DNA of 64,000 bases from Adineta ricciae (Eukaryota; Rotifera; Eurotatoria; Adinetida; Adinetidae): the NCBI GenBank assembly GCA_905250025.1, contig CAJNOJ010000038.1, forward strand, positions 310,001 to 374,000, read 5' to 3'. The notes beneath the pieces were generated by a model. It was given only the letters and a program-made list of their open reading frames with translations. It was not told where the DNA came from and searched no databases. Of the stretch, positions 36,326 through 47,700 are shown piece by piece. Positions within the stretch are counted from its first letter, which is position 1. Every line of letters begins with the position of its first letter. Both the position numbers and the translations under genes were made by a program.

Positions 36326-38380
36326 TTATAGTTTCTCTTTCGCTCTTTCCAAGTTTCTTTTAAACATTTGAAGGTGAGGATGTGTGGATGGTAACACTTT
36401 TTCAGCGATTTGAGCCGCATTTGTGTAAAAAAATAAAGCAGTCCTGTGATCACCCATGTTGTAATACGCATTACCGATGTTGTTGTAGGATGAAGCCACA
36501 TGTGGATGATTGGGAGGAAGTGATTGTAGTTGAATTTTGAGAGCTTGTTCATGTGATGAAAGTGCCTTGGGATAATCACCCATGTCAGAATACGCTGCAC
36601 CGATGTTGTTGTAGGATGAAGCCACACTAGGATGATTGGGAGGAAGTGATTGTAGTTCAATTTTGAGAGCTTGTTCATATGATGAAAGTGCCTTGGGATA
36701 ATCACCCATGTTGTAATACGCATTACCGATGTTGTTGTAGGATGAAGCCACATGTGGATGATTGGGAGGAAGTGATTGTAGTTGAATTTTGAGAGCTTGT
36801 TCATATGATGAAAGTGCCTTGGGATAATCACCCATGTTGTAATACGCATTACCGATGTTGTTGTAGGATCCAGCCACATGTGGATGATTAGGAGAAGATG
36901 ACATCAACGAGAGTTTAAGAGATTTTTGAAAAAGTGGTATTGCCTCCTCATATTGTCCTTTCTGGCATTTAATGTTACCCAGGTGATTATAAACATGGCT
37001 TGCAGAGTCTTCAGAAGGTGTTTCATCAATCAGTACTCGACAGATTCGTTCAGCAATGTCTGACTGTGCTATGTCAGCGAGTACTAGGCTCAGTCGTGAC
37101 CATCCCTCTGCATTTGGAAAGCTTTCTTTTCGAATTTGTTCAGTAAGTACCATAAATTCTTCGTCATTGTCACTCGTCAATGACAACGCCACTTCGTACA
37201 CTTTCTCGTTTCCATCCATGGGCTTAACATCCCTTATGCGAAAGATACTGTGCATCGAAAACAGTACCTCTTCTTCTTCGGGAAACTGACTGATGTGGCG
37301 AACTGAAGCAAATGATGTTGTTGATTGTTTTGGATCAATAGTGATCACAAATAGAACACTGATCACATCGCTGTTCTTTCGGTTTCCTGGAGTAAAAATA
37401 AGAGAAACGTTGCGATTCTCACTGGTAGACAGGAAATTATTGAATGACATCAGCCCACCCTTCGTTGCCATCAATTCATCAAAATCTTTCTTCATTAAAC
37501 CTTGACCACGGTAAACTGTACAGCATTTAGCAGTCGATGATGCAGCACCAAATTGTTGTTTGTGCAATTCTTCAATATGTCGATGAAGGTCACTGATGAA
37601 AAAGCCCATCAATGTGATCACTTCACCATCCATCACTCGTAATGCACGATTCAGCATACTATATAAAAATCTTTGTGTTGTATACCACCAAATAGGTGTG
37701 TGCTGATGATATTCGTCTTCCAGTTGTTTCACTTTCTTTCGATCGACTTCAGTATCAACGAAATTATCACAACAATAGTTCACGAACTGTTTGATGTGTT
37801 TATCCTTAAATTGAATTGTTAAAAGTATTTCTTTGATGATCTGTGTATACATAAATGATGGCTCTAGTCGATCTAATCGTTTGCCAGATTGTACAAAACT
37901 CATAGGAATAGCAGTGAGTTCATATCGACGAATGATTTTCTTTAATTGTTCACAAATATGTATAATATCAATGGAAACACTCTTCACTTTGCACCAGTTT
38001 TTGGCCAATTGTTCGTGTCGATTTTGGTCATCACAGAAAATGAAGATCGAATCGATGTTTGAAATATTATGTACACAAGGTACAAGACGTTGTCCAACTG
38101 ATCCTGACGTGATCAAACAAACATCTGTGTCAGTGAGAGTGAGAATGAAATCGATACATTCATCATTATCAGTGAATGTATAAATATCATTGACAATGTA
38201 TTGAAGATGTGTGATTGCATTCTGATAATCTGGATTACTGCTGTGAATGTGAGTGTCAAGCCAAATCACAGAAATATCTTGCGTCTCTTCAATTTTTATA
38301 CGATTCAATTCATTTGCTTGTTGAAAGGTGGCTGGTGTCTGCTCGAACATATCCAAACTGCTTTGTTTCTGATTTGACAT
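36326..38380 (-). CDS. NAD:arginine ADP-ribosyltransferase with kinesin-light-chain-type TPRs
   Basis: Single exon, 684 residues. Residues about 35-155 form an alpha/beta domain (SVIWLDTHIHSSNP, DTDVCLITSGSVGQRLVP, DSIFIFCDDQNRH) of unknown function. Residues about 215-405 are an ADP-ribosyltransferase: CTVYRGQG (Arg), LMSFNNFLSTSENR (Ser-Thr-Ser) and FPEEEEVLF (the E-x-E site) give the R-S-E motif of arginine-specific enzymes. About five tandem 42-residue TPRs then follow (YNNIGNAYYNMGDYPKALSS, NHPHVASS), typical of kinesin light chain. No signal peptide is seen, so it is probably intracellular and modifies proteins chosen by the TPRs. ART-TPR fusions are, to my knowledge, abundant in bdelloid rotifers. 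The absence of introns contrasts with neighbouring genes. Confidence 0.85.
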   Translation of the reverse strand: MSNQKQSSLDMFEQTPATFQQANELNRIKIEETQDISVIWLDTHIHSSNPDYQNAITHLQYIVNDIYTFTDNDECIDFILTLTDTDVCLITSGSVGQRLVPCVHNISNIDSIFIFCDDQNRHEQLAKNWCKVKSVSIDIIHICEQLKKIIRRYELTAIPMSFVQSGKRLDRLEPSFMYTQIIKEILLTIQFKDKHIKQFVNYCCDNFVDTEVDRKKVKQLEDEYHQHTPIWWYTTQRFLYSMLNRALRVMDGEVITLMGFFISDLHRHIEELHKQQFGAASSTAKCCTVYRGQGLMKKDFDELMATKGGLMSFNNFLSTSENRNVSLIFTPGNRKNSDVISVLFVITIDPKQSTTSFASVRHISQFPEEEEVLFSMHSIFRIRDVKPMDGNEKVYEVALSLTSDNDEEFMVLTEQIRKESFPNAEGWSRLSLVLADIAQSDIAERICRVLIDETPSEDSASHVYNHLGNIKCQKGQYEEAIPLFQKSLKLSLMSSSPNHPHVAGSYNNIGNAYYNMGDYPKALSSYEQALKIQLQSLPPNHPHVASSYNNIGNAYYNMGDYPKALSSYEQALKIELQSLPPNHPSVASSYNNIGAAYSDMGDYPKALSSHEQALKIQLQSLPPNHPHVASSYNNIGNAYYNMGDHRTALFFYTNAAQIAEKVLPSTHPHLQMFKRNLERAKEKL
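36430..36890. repeat. Near-identical 126-bp tandem repeats encoding TPRs
   Basis: Four units of 126 bp encode the TPRs of the ART gene and differ at only a few bases each. The shared word TTGTTGTAGGATGAAGCCAC recurs every 126 bp from about 36480. Homogeneity at DNA level suggests recent expansion or gene conversion. Confidence 0.85.
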
Positions 38381-39519
38381 TGTTGTGGATTTGAATTATT
38401 TATAAGGTAGTTGTTGTAAGATATGAGAAATGGTTGTTTGGTAGAGAACGATAAAAGTAATGTGCTCCTTCACTCTTTATGAAACTTGGAAAAAACATTC
38501 CTTCTTCTTCCTAGACAAACATTATTACTCTCAAAACGAATCTCTGACGACAACATAAGACGAAAAAGAAAAATAACGACATTTTGATTTTCAAAAATCA
38601 TGAATAGAGCGCAAATTCATCAAAACACTCTGTTTTGTTTATACAGCTTCATGCATATAATCAAACAAAAATCGAACATCGTACAAAATCATTGATTTAT
38701 TCGTTAAATAAATTTTCAATTTCACGTCGAACAGAGGAGTTCTCAGCTGAATCAGCAGCTTCTCCAGATACGAACAGTGAGAAATTAGACAGATAGTTTT
38801 ATGAAATCTCTGTTTATTAATTTACCATCTACTTTCAAAAGTATTGCACCCTCGAGAAAAACAACATAATTCTGACTGTTGAGCCAATACAACCAATATT
38901 AACAAAAAACACAACTAGTATTGAACTTTTGCAATACAGTCGAAATTGATTCAATTAAAAAGAATAATCACAGACACATTGCATTCCTCAATAGATAACC
39001 ATTTTTTATAAAGACTTTTTCGTCACATCCCGAGCTGACAATGAACCTATACTTGTCGATATTGCTACTTTTATATATGCGTGATTGTTTGTATTTTATG
39101 TTATTCTGCATCATTCTATAAGCTGTTATTTCCCCGCGTACGTGATGTAAACAGTATACTCAGAAAAAGTTGCAGCCGATTGAACTGTGTTGCATTTCAA
39201 AAACCACTAACAATCTACGGAAAATGTAGAGAAGTCAGATGGCATAGTATTGAATTATTGTGATAACATTACGAAGATACTTAGAATTAAAAGAAATTTC
39301 GAAGTTCTGAGAAAATATTTCAAAAACGGTAAAATCAAAATCGGACTTCTTCGAAGATCTGGCCATTCTAGTTTTAAAAGATGAATTTCCAATTATTGGC
39401 TAATATTTCTTTCTTTCAGTGCGATGCATAGTGGAAACTTTTAATGTTCTGCCTTAACAGTCATAGTGAATTTATTTAAGAAAATAAATTATACAACATC
39501 CACATATGGCTGTTTTTTA
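38381..39519. other. Intergenic, no supported gene
   Basis: Upstream region of the ART-TPR gene and 3' flank of the Gly-rich peptide gene. AT-rich, without supported open frames. Confidence 0.45.
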
Positions 39520-39732
39520 TTACCATCCATAGCCATATCCATATCCACCACCGTATCCTCCCATCGGGTATCCACCACCCATTGGGTAGCCGCCAAAACC
39601 TCCACCCATCGGATATCCACCGAATCCACCCATTGGATATCCACCGAAACCATGATGATGATGATGGTGTCCACCAAATCCCGAATTATATCCACCGTAT
39701 CCACGGAAGAGATTATCACTACTCCAACCCAT
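39520..39732 (-). CDS. Gly/Tyr/His-rich short peptide
   Basis: Seventy residues: MGWSSDNLFRGYGGYNSGF, a run of six His, four imperfect copies of GFGGYPMGG, and an end GGGYGYGYGW. There is no hydrophobic signal peptide. The gene model is supported by a TATA box at 39851-39858 and by a 56-nt intron in the 5' leader (39751-39806; GTAAGTG to TTTTTCTAG). Composition resembles glycine- and tyrosine-rich antimicrobial, structural or phase-separating peptides of invertebrates, but no family can be named. The His run may bind metal. The other frames of this GC-richer patch are also open and are artefacts of the repeat. Confidence 0.6.
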   Translation of the reverse strand: MGWSSDNLFRGYGGYNSGFGGHHHHHHGFGGYPMGGFGGYPMGGGFGGYPMGGGYPMGGYGGGYGYGYGW

Positions 39733-39850
39733 TGTAGAATTTAATGTGTACTAGAAAAAGAAATTTCGTACTAGAAAAGTGTGTTTTTTCTTCTATGTAC
39801 ACTTACTTTTGTTATTTGAAATGAATGAATATCAGCTAAAAACCTCACTT

Positions 39851-39858
39851 CTTTTATA
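39851..39858 (-). promoter_or_regulatory. TATA box of the Gly-rich peptide gene
   Basis: GGGTATAAAAGAAG on the minus strand lies about 120 bp before the ATG. This leaves room for a short leader exon and the 56-nt leader intron. It is the clearest core promoter seen in the window. Confidence 0.6.
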
Positions 39859-40198
39859 CCCCGATTTTTCAGGTAGTTTTGCGTAGTTTTCAATCAAGAA
39901 ACGGTTGTTATTCATTGTGCTCGTAGGTTTTCTGTCATACCATATACGTCACTAATTGCAAATGTACCATAACGTACTCTGAATCAGCATCGCTAATCAA
40001 GCGTTGCAATATTAGTCAAAAAATACCTTTCGTTCGATCTTATTCTCGAAGCGAATCTGGTTTTACTTAATATTCATAATAAACAAACAATTTATTACGC
40101 GAAATAGCACATTTTACATTCAAATACATACATAAAAAACATTGACAAAAATAAATAAATAGTTTAAATGTTCAACTATATACATAAATTTTACTTGA
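39859..40198. other. Intergenic, no supported gene
   Basis: AT-rich stretch between the Gly-rich peptide promoter and the RRM gene's 3' end. It has repeated AATAAA-like words near 40078 and 40150 that may include the RRM gene's polyadenylation site. Confidence 0.4.
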
Positions 40199-41139
40199 TT
40201 AATCGTCGTTAACTCTATGTTTTCGTCGACGTTTGGGGGATTTCCCCTTACTATAACTTCGTTCTCGTCGATTCTTTTCGTGGTAATGATTATTGATTAA
40301 TCGATTAGAAATGTCCTCTAGTGTCTTAATCCGTTGCTCTATAGTATCACTTGTTGAGAAAGTCTGTTTCGATTTCAATCTCGCATTTTCGTTTCTTAAG
40401 ACAAATACTTCCGCTTCGAGTTTATTAATTTGATTCTGAGTACGACTAGGCTGCTCTAAATGAAAGAAACGAACGATGCACTCTATGACACTTAATGCAT
40501 AGTTTCTTTACCTCTAAGTTGTTTTGTTAAATATTCAATATGACTAACCAATTTATGAACGAGAGGATTTCGAACAGCTAAGACTGGTGTAGTTGATAGA
40601 CAAGTTGGCTTTTGATCCCAACGTGACGTTTTCCTGATTTTGTCCATCATTCGTTCGAAAACAAGTGGAATTCGTTCAATGTGATATGAATTCATTGGTA
40701 TAAGGAGAATTTGATCCACACAATCGTAATTTGAAAATGAAATCAATGCTTGATTGTCGTGAATGACCTCGATCTTCGTAATTTGTGATTGATACTCTCG
40801 AAAACATTGACGTAATGATTGTTCTGTCAGCGTCAAACTTGAATTCAATTTAATATATAAAGTATGCGAGTCAATATGCCAATTATTTTGATCGAGTCGG
40901 TATCGACGTAATCGAACACGATTTTCACCAATGAAACATGTTCTGCAAGAGATTAAATGATCGACAATCATATAACTAACAAAAAATATCATCGCGGAAG
41001 TCGATTCAGGAAAGATTTGAACCCATTCAACTGGCCCATAAGCAGTAAAATATTTGCGTAGAGTTTCGATACTAATTTGCTGTACATCGAGATCGAGAAC
41101 TAATAATTTAAAGCGATTGTTTGAAATGGATGATGTCAT
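40199..41139 (-). CDS. RNA-binding protein with two divergent RRMs, coiled coil and basic tail
   Basis: Two exons. The first (from 41139) begins MTSSISNNRFKLLVLDLDVQ and continues LRKYFTAYGPVEWVQIFPES and SAMIFFVSY, an RRM with RNP2-like LLVLDL and a degenerate RNP1. A second RRM-like unit has HTLYIKLNSSLTLTEQSLRQ and NQALISFSNYDCVDQIL. The second exon encodes a coiled coil (NQINKLEAEVFVLRNENARL) and a tail rich in Arg/Lys/Ser (RRERSYSKGKSPKRRRKHR) resembling a nuclear signal or RS-like domain. Aromatic RNP1 residues are largely missing, so binding may be to protein rather than RNA. The orthologue is not recognised. Confidence 0.65.
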
Positions 41140-41474
41140 TGTACGAAAGGATGGTAAAAGTTTTCGAACGATGAAATCGAAGAAGGATATTTATACGAAA
41201 TGGAACAGATAACTAAGAAAGAAAAGTTCTTTCTTGTCTAGTCATGTATGTTTTTTGGAAAGAAACATCGATTTTCGAATATTATTTTCGCTAGTTAATC
41301 ATGCGTTGAAGTGAAATTTAATTTTAATCAGTTTTTAAAACATTCAAATATGTGCTCGATAGATGACACTAATATATTTGTATGAAAAATTCAAATCATA
41401 TTCAATAAAACGTACTACATAATCAAAAAAAGCCACAGAAATCAAATGGAATTGATCGCATTGTATTGCACTTT

Positions 41475-42019
41475 TTATCCACTCGTTAGAGTCATGTCGA
41501 TTTGAAACTTCACACCAAAATCTGCTATTTCCGCTGTCACCCGGCATGGATAACCCATATTCGTAAGTATACCACGTAATAAACCCGTCGAATATGCTAT
41601 ATACAATGTATGCAATCGATTCGTCGCATCGATCGGTTTGTTCATTGTTACAAGTGTTTGTTGTAATAAACGAAAACGTCCATCATGAATCACATATACA
41701 CCTTGATGATTTGTACGCAAGTTATCCACTTGTTTCTTGAACAAACAAATCCAAAGTTCTTTACACAAGTATTTCACCGTATCTAATTCATCACGATATC
41801 GAGGATTTTCTTTCGACAGTCGTTCGCTAAGTGAATAGCCCACTCGATAACCTTAGAAAATGAGAAACAATGATATACAAGGTTGAAGATAGCAAGTCTT
41901 TGTAACTTACCTATTTGTGATAAGCACAATGCAGCTGAATCGACGTCATTTTCATTTTCGTGAACATAATATTCCACAATCGACATATGCAGATAATCGA
42001 AAAGTGTTTCGTCAACCAT
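41475..42019 (-). CDS. TRAPPC6B: TRAPP complex subunit 6
   Basis: Core subunit of the TRAPP vesicle-tethering complex, which activates Rab1/Ypt1 at the ER-Golgi interface. Exon 1 starts MVDETLFDYLHMSIVEYYV at 42019. After a short intron, exon 2 carries GYRVGYSLSERL, YRDELDTVKYLCKELWICLF, KKQVDNLRTNHQGVYVIHDG, LYIAYSTGLLRGILTNMGY and the end CRVTAEIADFGVKFQIDM. KKQVDNLRTNHQG is the family signature. Length (about 160 residues) is normal for the family. The 6A and 6B paralogues cannot be separated. Confidence 0.9.
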
Positions 42020-42121
42020 CTAAAGAATAATGATATTCACAATTTTGTTTCTTTATCCTAGATCATAACAATAGTCATCAGAATAGTAACAATAATAACA
42101 ACAAAAAAAGACAACAATGAT

Positions 42122-43384
42122 TTATTTTTGTTTAGTTTCTAAGTCAGACACACGACGAACAAAGATATTATTCTTTGTTATGTCATTCGGTGCTAGTTGG
42201 GGATCACTGCCGTATTCATAATTGTAAGACGAAGCAATAGCAAGCATGTTTCCTTCAGGTGAAAAGGCTAAACTTGTAATTCCAGCTGGATATCTAAATA
42301 GAACATCAGTGAGAATTAAAATTGAACAATAACAGAGATTTCATACTGATGAAATTGACATAGACGTTTCTTATTTGCGCCATCCCACATATTAACAAAT
42401 GCATCGGATCCACCAGTTGCAAATGTTCCGTATTGTTTGTGAAAAGCAATTGCATTGACAGGATAGATATTTTCGATAGCACCTTCTTTGGCGCGATGAC
42501 ATTTAAATGCATATTTTTTCTTTTGAATCTCAGGATTTGCATCGAAAAATTCAACAGCAACACGACCTTCAATTGAACTAAGAACATAGCCCTGTTTGTT
42601 TGGAAAACAGCGAATGCAACGTGTTTGATATTTCAAATTTGATTCACGATTTTCAATCGGTGTATTTGTGCTAATCTTACGTAGATCCCAAATCGATACC
42701 TTACGTTGTGCAGTTCCAACAACAAGTAATTCACCAGCGCTATCCAACGTATAAACCTATTCAACAGCATATACAGACAGATCCTCATCTATATTTTATC
42801 AATCTACTTTATCAGGTAATGAACAAGTACCAAGACAGTTCGGTACACGTGAATCCCAAAACTTAATGGATGAGTCCCAGGAACCGGTGATAAGAATATT
42901 CATTTCAGGCGAATAGTGTACACATCGTATTGCATTATCATGATAACCCATTATAATTTCTAGATAGAAACGTCCACTTGATTAGTTTAGTGATATCTTA
43001 AATAAAATCATTTTTACCTTGTTGTGTATTGAAGTCGAATACTTTTAAAAGACGATCTAGACCACCACTAGCTGTGCGCGAAGAATCCTAGAAAACATAT
43101 TCTTTATCATAGGAATCCGATTTTGAAAGTAAAATACATACGATGAAACAACAATCCAGTACAGGGCCTGTGTGCTTATACATTTGACGGAATGTATGCT
43201 GATTAACATCGTATAAACTATAAAGAAGAAAATTAAGAGTAATTACAACAGAAAAAAAAGAAAACACGCACCGAACAGAAGCATCCCACGACGAAGCAAG
43301 TAGAAATTGACTTTGATTATTTGGCGAAAAGTGCACGGTCGTTATACCATCAGTTGGTGGATTTTGTAATTGATATTCCGACAT
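42122..43384 (-). CDS. BUB3: Mitotic checkpoint WD40 protein BUB3
   Basis: Spindle-assembly checkpoint protein that binds phosphorylated MELT repeats and carries BUB1/BUBR1 to kinetochores. It starts [20 protein letters not shown], then [107 protein letters not shown] and [18 protein letters not shown]. These match BUB3 blade by blade, including [10 protein letters not shown]. About six short introns and roughly 330 residues, normal for the family. It is packed head-to-tail with RPIA, with about 90 bp between them. Confidence 0.93.
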
Positions 43385-43472
43385 TCCGAATAAAATCTTA
43401 TCTGAAAATAGACGAAAACTAAACACTGCAAGATCATTGTGTGAAGGAGAAAAGAAAAATACGAAAAAAAAA

Positions 43473-44570
43473 TTAAGCAGAAACTATTGCTGAATTGACT
43501 TTGACTTGAACATTGCCATCGTTGTTACCAAAATATGCTTTCGAAATCATATTGATGAATAAACCAGTTTCAACCACACCTATCAAACGATAGACATGAA
43601 TATTTTGAGAAGGACAGGCTGGAAAGAAATGTGTTACCTGGAATTAATTTTAATTGCTGATTTACATCTGACCAATTGAAAACTTTTGAAGAATCGAATT
43701 TCCAATCGAGAATGAAATTGCCTTGATCAGTTATCACCGGACCCTAATGAGGAATGTTTTTTCGTCGAAGTATGATGTTTATAGTAATACACTTACGACT
43801 TTCCCTGCGCCTTCGCGAACAATAACTTCACCACCGAGTTGTTTTTCAATTTCTTTTTTCGTTATTTTATACGCGATGGGAAGAACCTCGATGGGCACTC
43901 CTTTCTTCCATTTATCACCCAGATTCGTTGACCATTTTCTATCCGGTAATCAAATGAGTTGTGTTTCTGCTCCTAAACTTCTTTTACTTTTCGTCGGCAA
44001 CGACAATAAATTTCTTTGCACAAATAGCAACGAGTTTCTCTTGTGTTTGACATCCACCGCCACCTTTAATACAATTAAATTGCTCATCAACTTCATCCGC
44101 ACCATCGATTGCCACATCAAGCTAAACCATATCAGATAAAAATCAAGAATTTCATAATCAAAAGCGAGATATTCACTTCTTGGTATTCAACTAAACTGCC
44201 AAGTTTCAAACCATGCGAGAGTATCAGTTCACGAGCCTAGAAAAAAAATGAAAACATGAATTCCATCTGCTGTCTATCTATACAAACTTGTAATGAAGTC
44301 GGAACACAAATCAAATCAAATTTGTCTTTTTCGACCATTTCCGCTAGAATTTGCAAATGAGTCAACAATCAATCGATTCAAATAGCGTACCAATTCTTTT
44401 CACTGCTGGAATAATCGTTGAACCTGATCCCACACCGATTACATGTACATTCTGAAATATTAAATTTGAATATTCGAACGAAAAACACTACGAGTTCGTC
44501 TACCTACATGATTAATATGTTCATTAACAGCCGCAATCGCTGCTGATTCTTTTGCTTTATCTACTGACAT
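43473..44570 (-). CDS. RPIA: Ribose-5-phosphate isomerase A
   Basis: Interconverts ribose 5-phosphate and ribulose 5-phosphate in the non-oxidative pentose phosphate pathway, in the cytosol. The first exon encodes [19 protein letters not shown]. Then come [12 protein letters not shown] (phosphate loop), [25 protein letters not shown] (catalytic aspartates), [15 protein letters not shown] (catalytic Glu and Lys), [24 protein letters not shown] and GNFILDWKF. All key residues are present. An upstream in-frame Met exists but precedes a hydrophobic, unrelated stretch, so MSVDK is preferred. The gene sits only 140 bp downstream of LTN1. Confidence 0.93.
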
Positions 44571-44709
44571 TGAATAATCTATAACTAAAGAATATTTCTG
44601 TTTGTATGCGTTTTTCTTTGTGTCAGAGAAAATTTCGTATAACACATTTATATCAAAAACCGACTGAAAGTAGTTAAAAACAAACAAACACAACGAAAAC
44701 ATGAAAAGA

Positions 44710-47700
44710 TTAAAAGTTTGCACGACAATGTGGACAAGTTGATTTATTTGATGATCGAAACCAACGAAACTGAAAGAGAAAAGTTCATTCGAATAACCAA
44801 TGTTCGTTTTTTCCAGTCAAACTTACTAAGCAGGCATCATGAAATTTCTTTTTGCATGTGCGACAAGTCCGCTTAGGCAATTCGTTATTCGTATGTAAAA
44901 TACAATAGCAAATTGAACACTCTTCAATTCCTTGCATCATCTTATCGATATTTTGTTTCCAGCGCGTTAAACCATCAGCAATAGCACCATTCTAAAACAG
45001 AATCGAACAACAATTTCTTTCGAATTCGTCTTCTTCGTTCTTATTTACATTCTGTGTAAGATTTGTTTTCAATTGTAACATCCATTTATTCCACTGATCT
45101 TTAGTAAATCCAACATAATGTGTGCATTCAATAGTTGCTATACTCAGTGGATAATTTGCTGGTAGACGAACACAGATCTCCACTCGAGAAGTTTCAATGT
45201 TATAGACAGCCGTTATTTCACGAGTATTTGAATGTTTTCTCACTGTAAATTGACCTGCTTCGCCTATATTGACTTCTTTTAATGACGATGCTGAATCCAA
45301 TTCTTGCTGGATGAGTATAGGACTAGCATATTTTTGTGTTACACGCTCCACAGCATCACGAATACGCTTCGGTTGATTCGAATACCATTCTCGAACAAGA
45401 GCAGGAATTAAACTCAAGCATTGAAAGTAAACTGAGCAAGCCAAATGTGGAACTGTGTATTGCGAATTCACATCACCTAAAAGTACCACATATATACTAC
45501 ATTTTTTCAAAGTATGCGCGCATGGAATGTCATTAGTAAATATCTTTCATAGTTTCGACTTACTTGCTGGGCTGAGTTGGACGTCATTCTCGAACATCGA
45601 CTTAGAATGTGTGAATTTCTTCGTTATTGAGGAGACTTGCATTGACAATGGATCATTGTAAACTGGATTGGCTGGGATCAATCCTAATACGATCGAGAGA
45701 AAACGATCGACTAGCTTTTTCTCTTGTAACATCAATGCATATGTGTAACGCTGTTCCACAGATGAATAACAATTGATTGAATTCAATAGTAATTTATAAT
45801 TGAGTAGTTCACCGATAATCAGATGTTCTTTATCAGTTTTAACGGTTGTTGGGGATGCATAAGAAAGCATTTCGTGTCCGTTATCATCGAGAAGATGCTC
45901 TTCGACGATATCGTTTTCGTTTAATAATTGACCAATGGTGTTTTCCGTTCGTTCTAATGCTTCAATCATCGAACCAAGTAGTTGACATGTGTGATTGTCC
46001 TCCGCAATATTTTCATCATTCGTTGTTTGAATGAGAGTCGGAGCGATATGTGGAAGGAGTTTATTCAAAAGATGATAGGCAGAGTATTGCAATGAACGGT
46101 TCGGAGTTAGACAAAGTAAACGATAGAGATGATTGAATACAGTTTGAATGTGATCGGAGAGAGTTGATTGGTTATCCGATGAATGGAAAAGTGGTTTTAG
46201 ACTGTTCGAAACAAGATAATCTGTTGGAATTGTACAAATAGCACAACAGATTGATTTGACCATTTCATTAGTTACATGAAATGCAGAAAATTCTGCTAAA
46301 GCACCTAGAAAAGCATTTCGTAAACTAAGCGGATCAGATGAAATCACTGATACTTACTAGGCAATGCGATGTAGAGTGGTAGTAGACCTTGATAGATGTC
46401 TTTACTATAGAGAACTAACCATTCCTCTAACAACTGTTTACTAAATCCTTCAGTATCTTCTTGTTTCGTTGCGTTTGTCAAAAGATTTCCAACTGTTGTT
46501 AGCAAATTCGCCGCATGGATAAAGAGAAATTCCGTTCTCAAGGTAAATTCTTGTTGAATTTGTTGCTGAATATTTGTTAACTGTTGAAATAGATCACTTA
46601 TCAAACATAAAACATGATCCCAATGAGCTTGTTCAAACTGATACACAAATGTTCCATGATTAATTAAAGTATTCCATAATTGTATTAGTTGAAGCAATTC
46701 CTTCGACGATAGACTGGATTTCATTAGCACTTCTAAGATTTGATTCAAGTATTCTTTCTCAAATATAATTCCTAGTTTATTCATTCGAATTAGCGCTTGA
46801 TTCAATGCTGCTAAAGTCAATTCGCTTCGTTGTTCTTCTTGACATTGTTTGATCAAATACGGAATTAAAATTTTCAATTGAGACTCACGAAAGAACGACG
46901 CGAGAATTAAATGGCAATTGAATTCATCGTTGTTACCCGCGATCAATGTATATTGAATAATATCATCACGTTGATTGATTGTTAAATATCGATCTTTGAT
47001 TTGACAGTAGAGATGATAATAAATCAATTCGGAATAGAATTCATTGGAGAGTGACGATTTTTCAATCAGATTCAAGTCGATAGAAAATGTCGAGAGAAGG
47101 AATAAACGTTCGAAGAGAATATGCAACGGTTTCACATCGACACAACGATATTGAAACAAATAATAATTCAAAACTAAACTTTTTATCAATTCATCATTTG
47201 TCCAAAGGTAAGAGTTCAATTCATATTGACGAATAGCCAATAAACAAAGAAATTGAACATCCAGAAAACGATCGGAATCGGAGAATTTTTTATTGGAAAA
47301 TTTCATATCAATTGTCTGATCAGGTAACAGCCATCCATGAAGAATACCGACAATCCATGATTCATGAATTAAATCGTTTGATAGGGAAATACGTTGTAAT
47401 AATTTCGAATACAATTCTTCAGCTAAATTTGTTTCATCTTGACAAATTGAAATGATCATATCGACGAAAAGTTCGTTATCAGATTGTGTCGGAATATATG
47501 AGACGAGAAGTTGAATGAGATGTTGAAAAATATCTTTAGAAACCTTTTTCGATTGTTTTATCGCGATTAGCCAAATCGAACGTTGATGAAGACTTAAATC
47601 AGTATTTTTTCGGATTAGATTGTTGATATCATTGAGAACGTAGAGTTGAAAGAGATTTTTCGTCGATTGATTCATATATGTACTATTAATTGTTTGAAAT

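Noticed and set aside
36121-36879. 252-codon minus-strand frame overlapping the TPR region
   Set aside because: It is a shifted reading of the 126-bp repeats of the ART-TPR gene; repetition keeps several frames open.
36430-36890. Regular spacing considered as a CRISPR-like array
   Set aside because: The 126-bp units are fully coding TPR repeats, without alternating repeat and spacer structure, in a eukaryotic gene.
39489-39744. Ile/Val/Asp-rich minus frame and Ser/Thr-rich plus frame over the Gly-rich peptide
   Set aside because: Shadow frames of the GGATATCC-type repeats; only the Gly/Tyr frame has promoter and leader-intron support.
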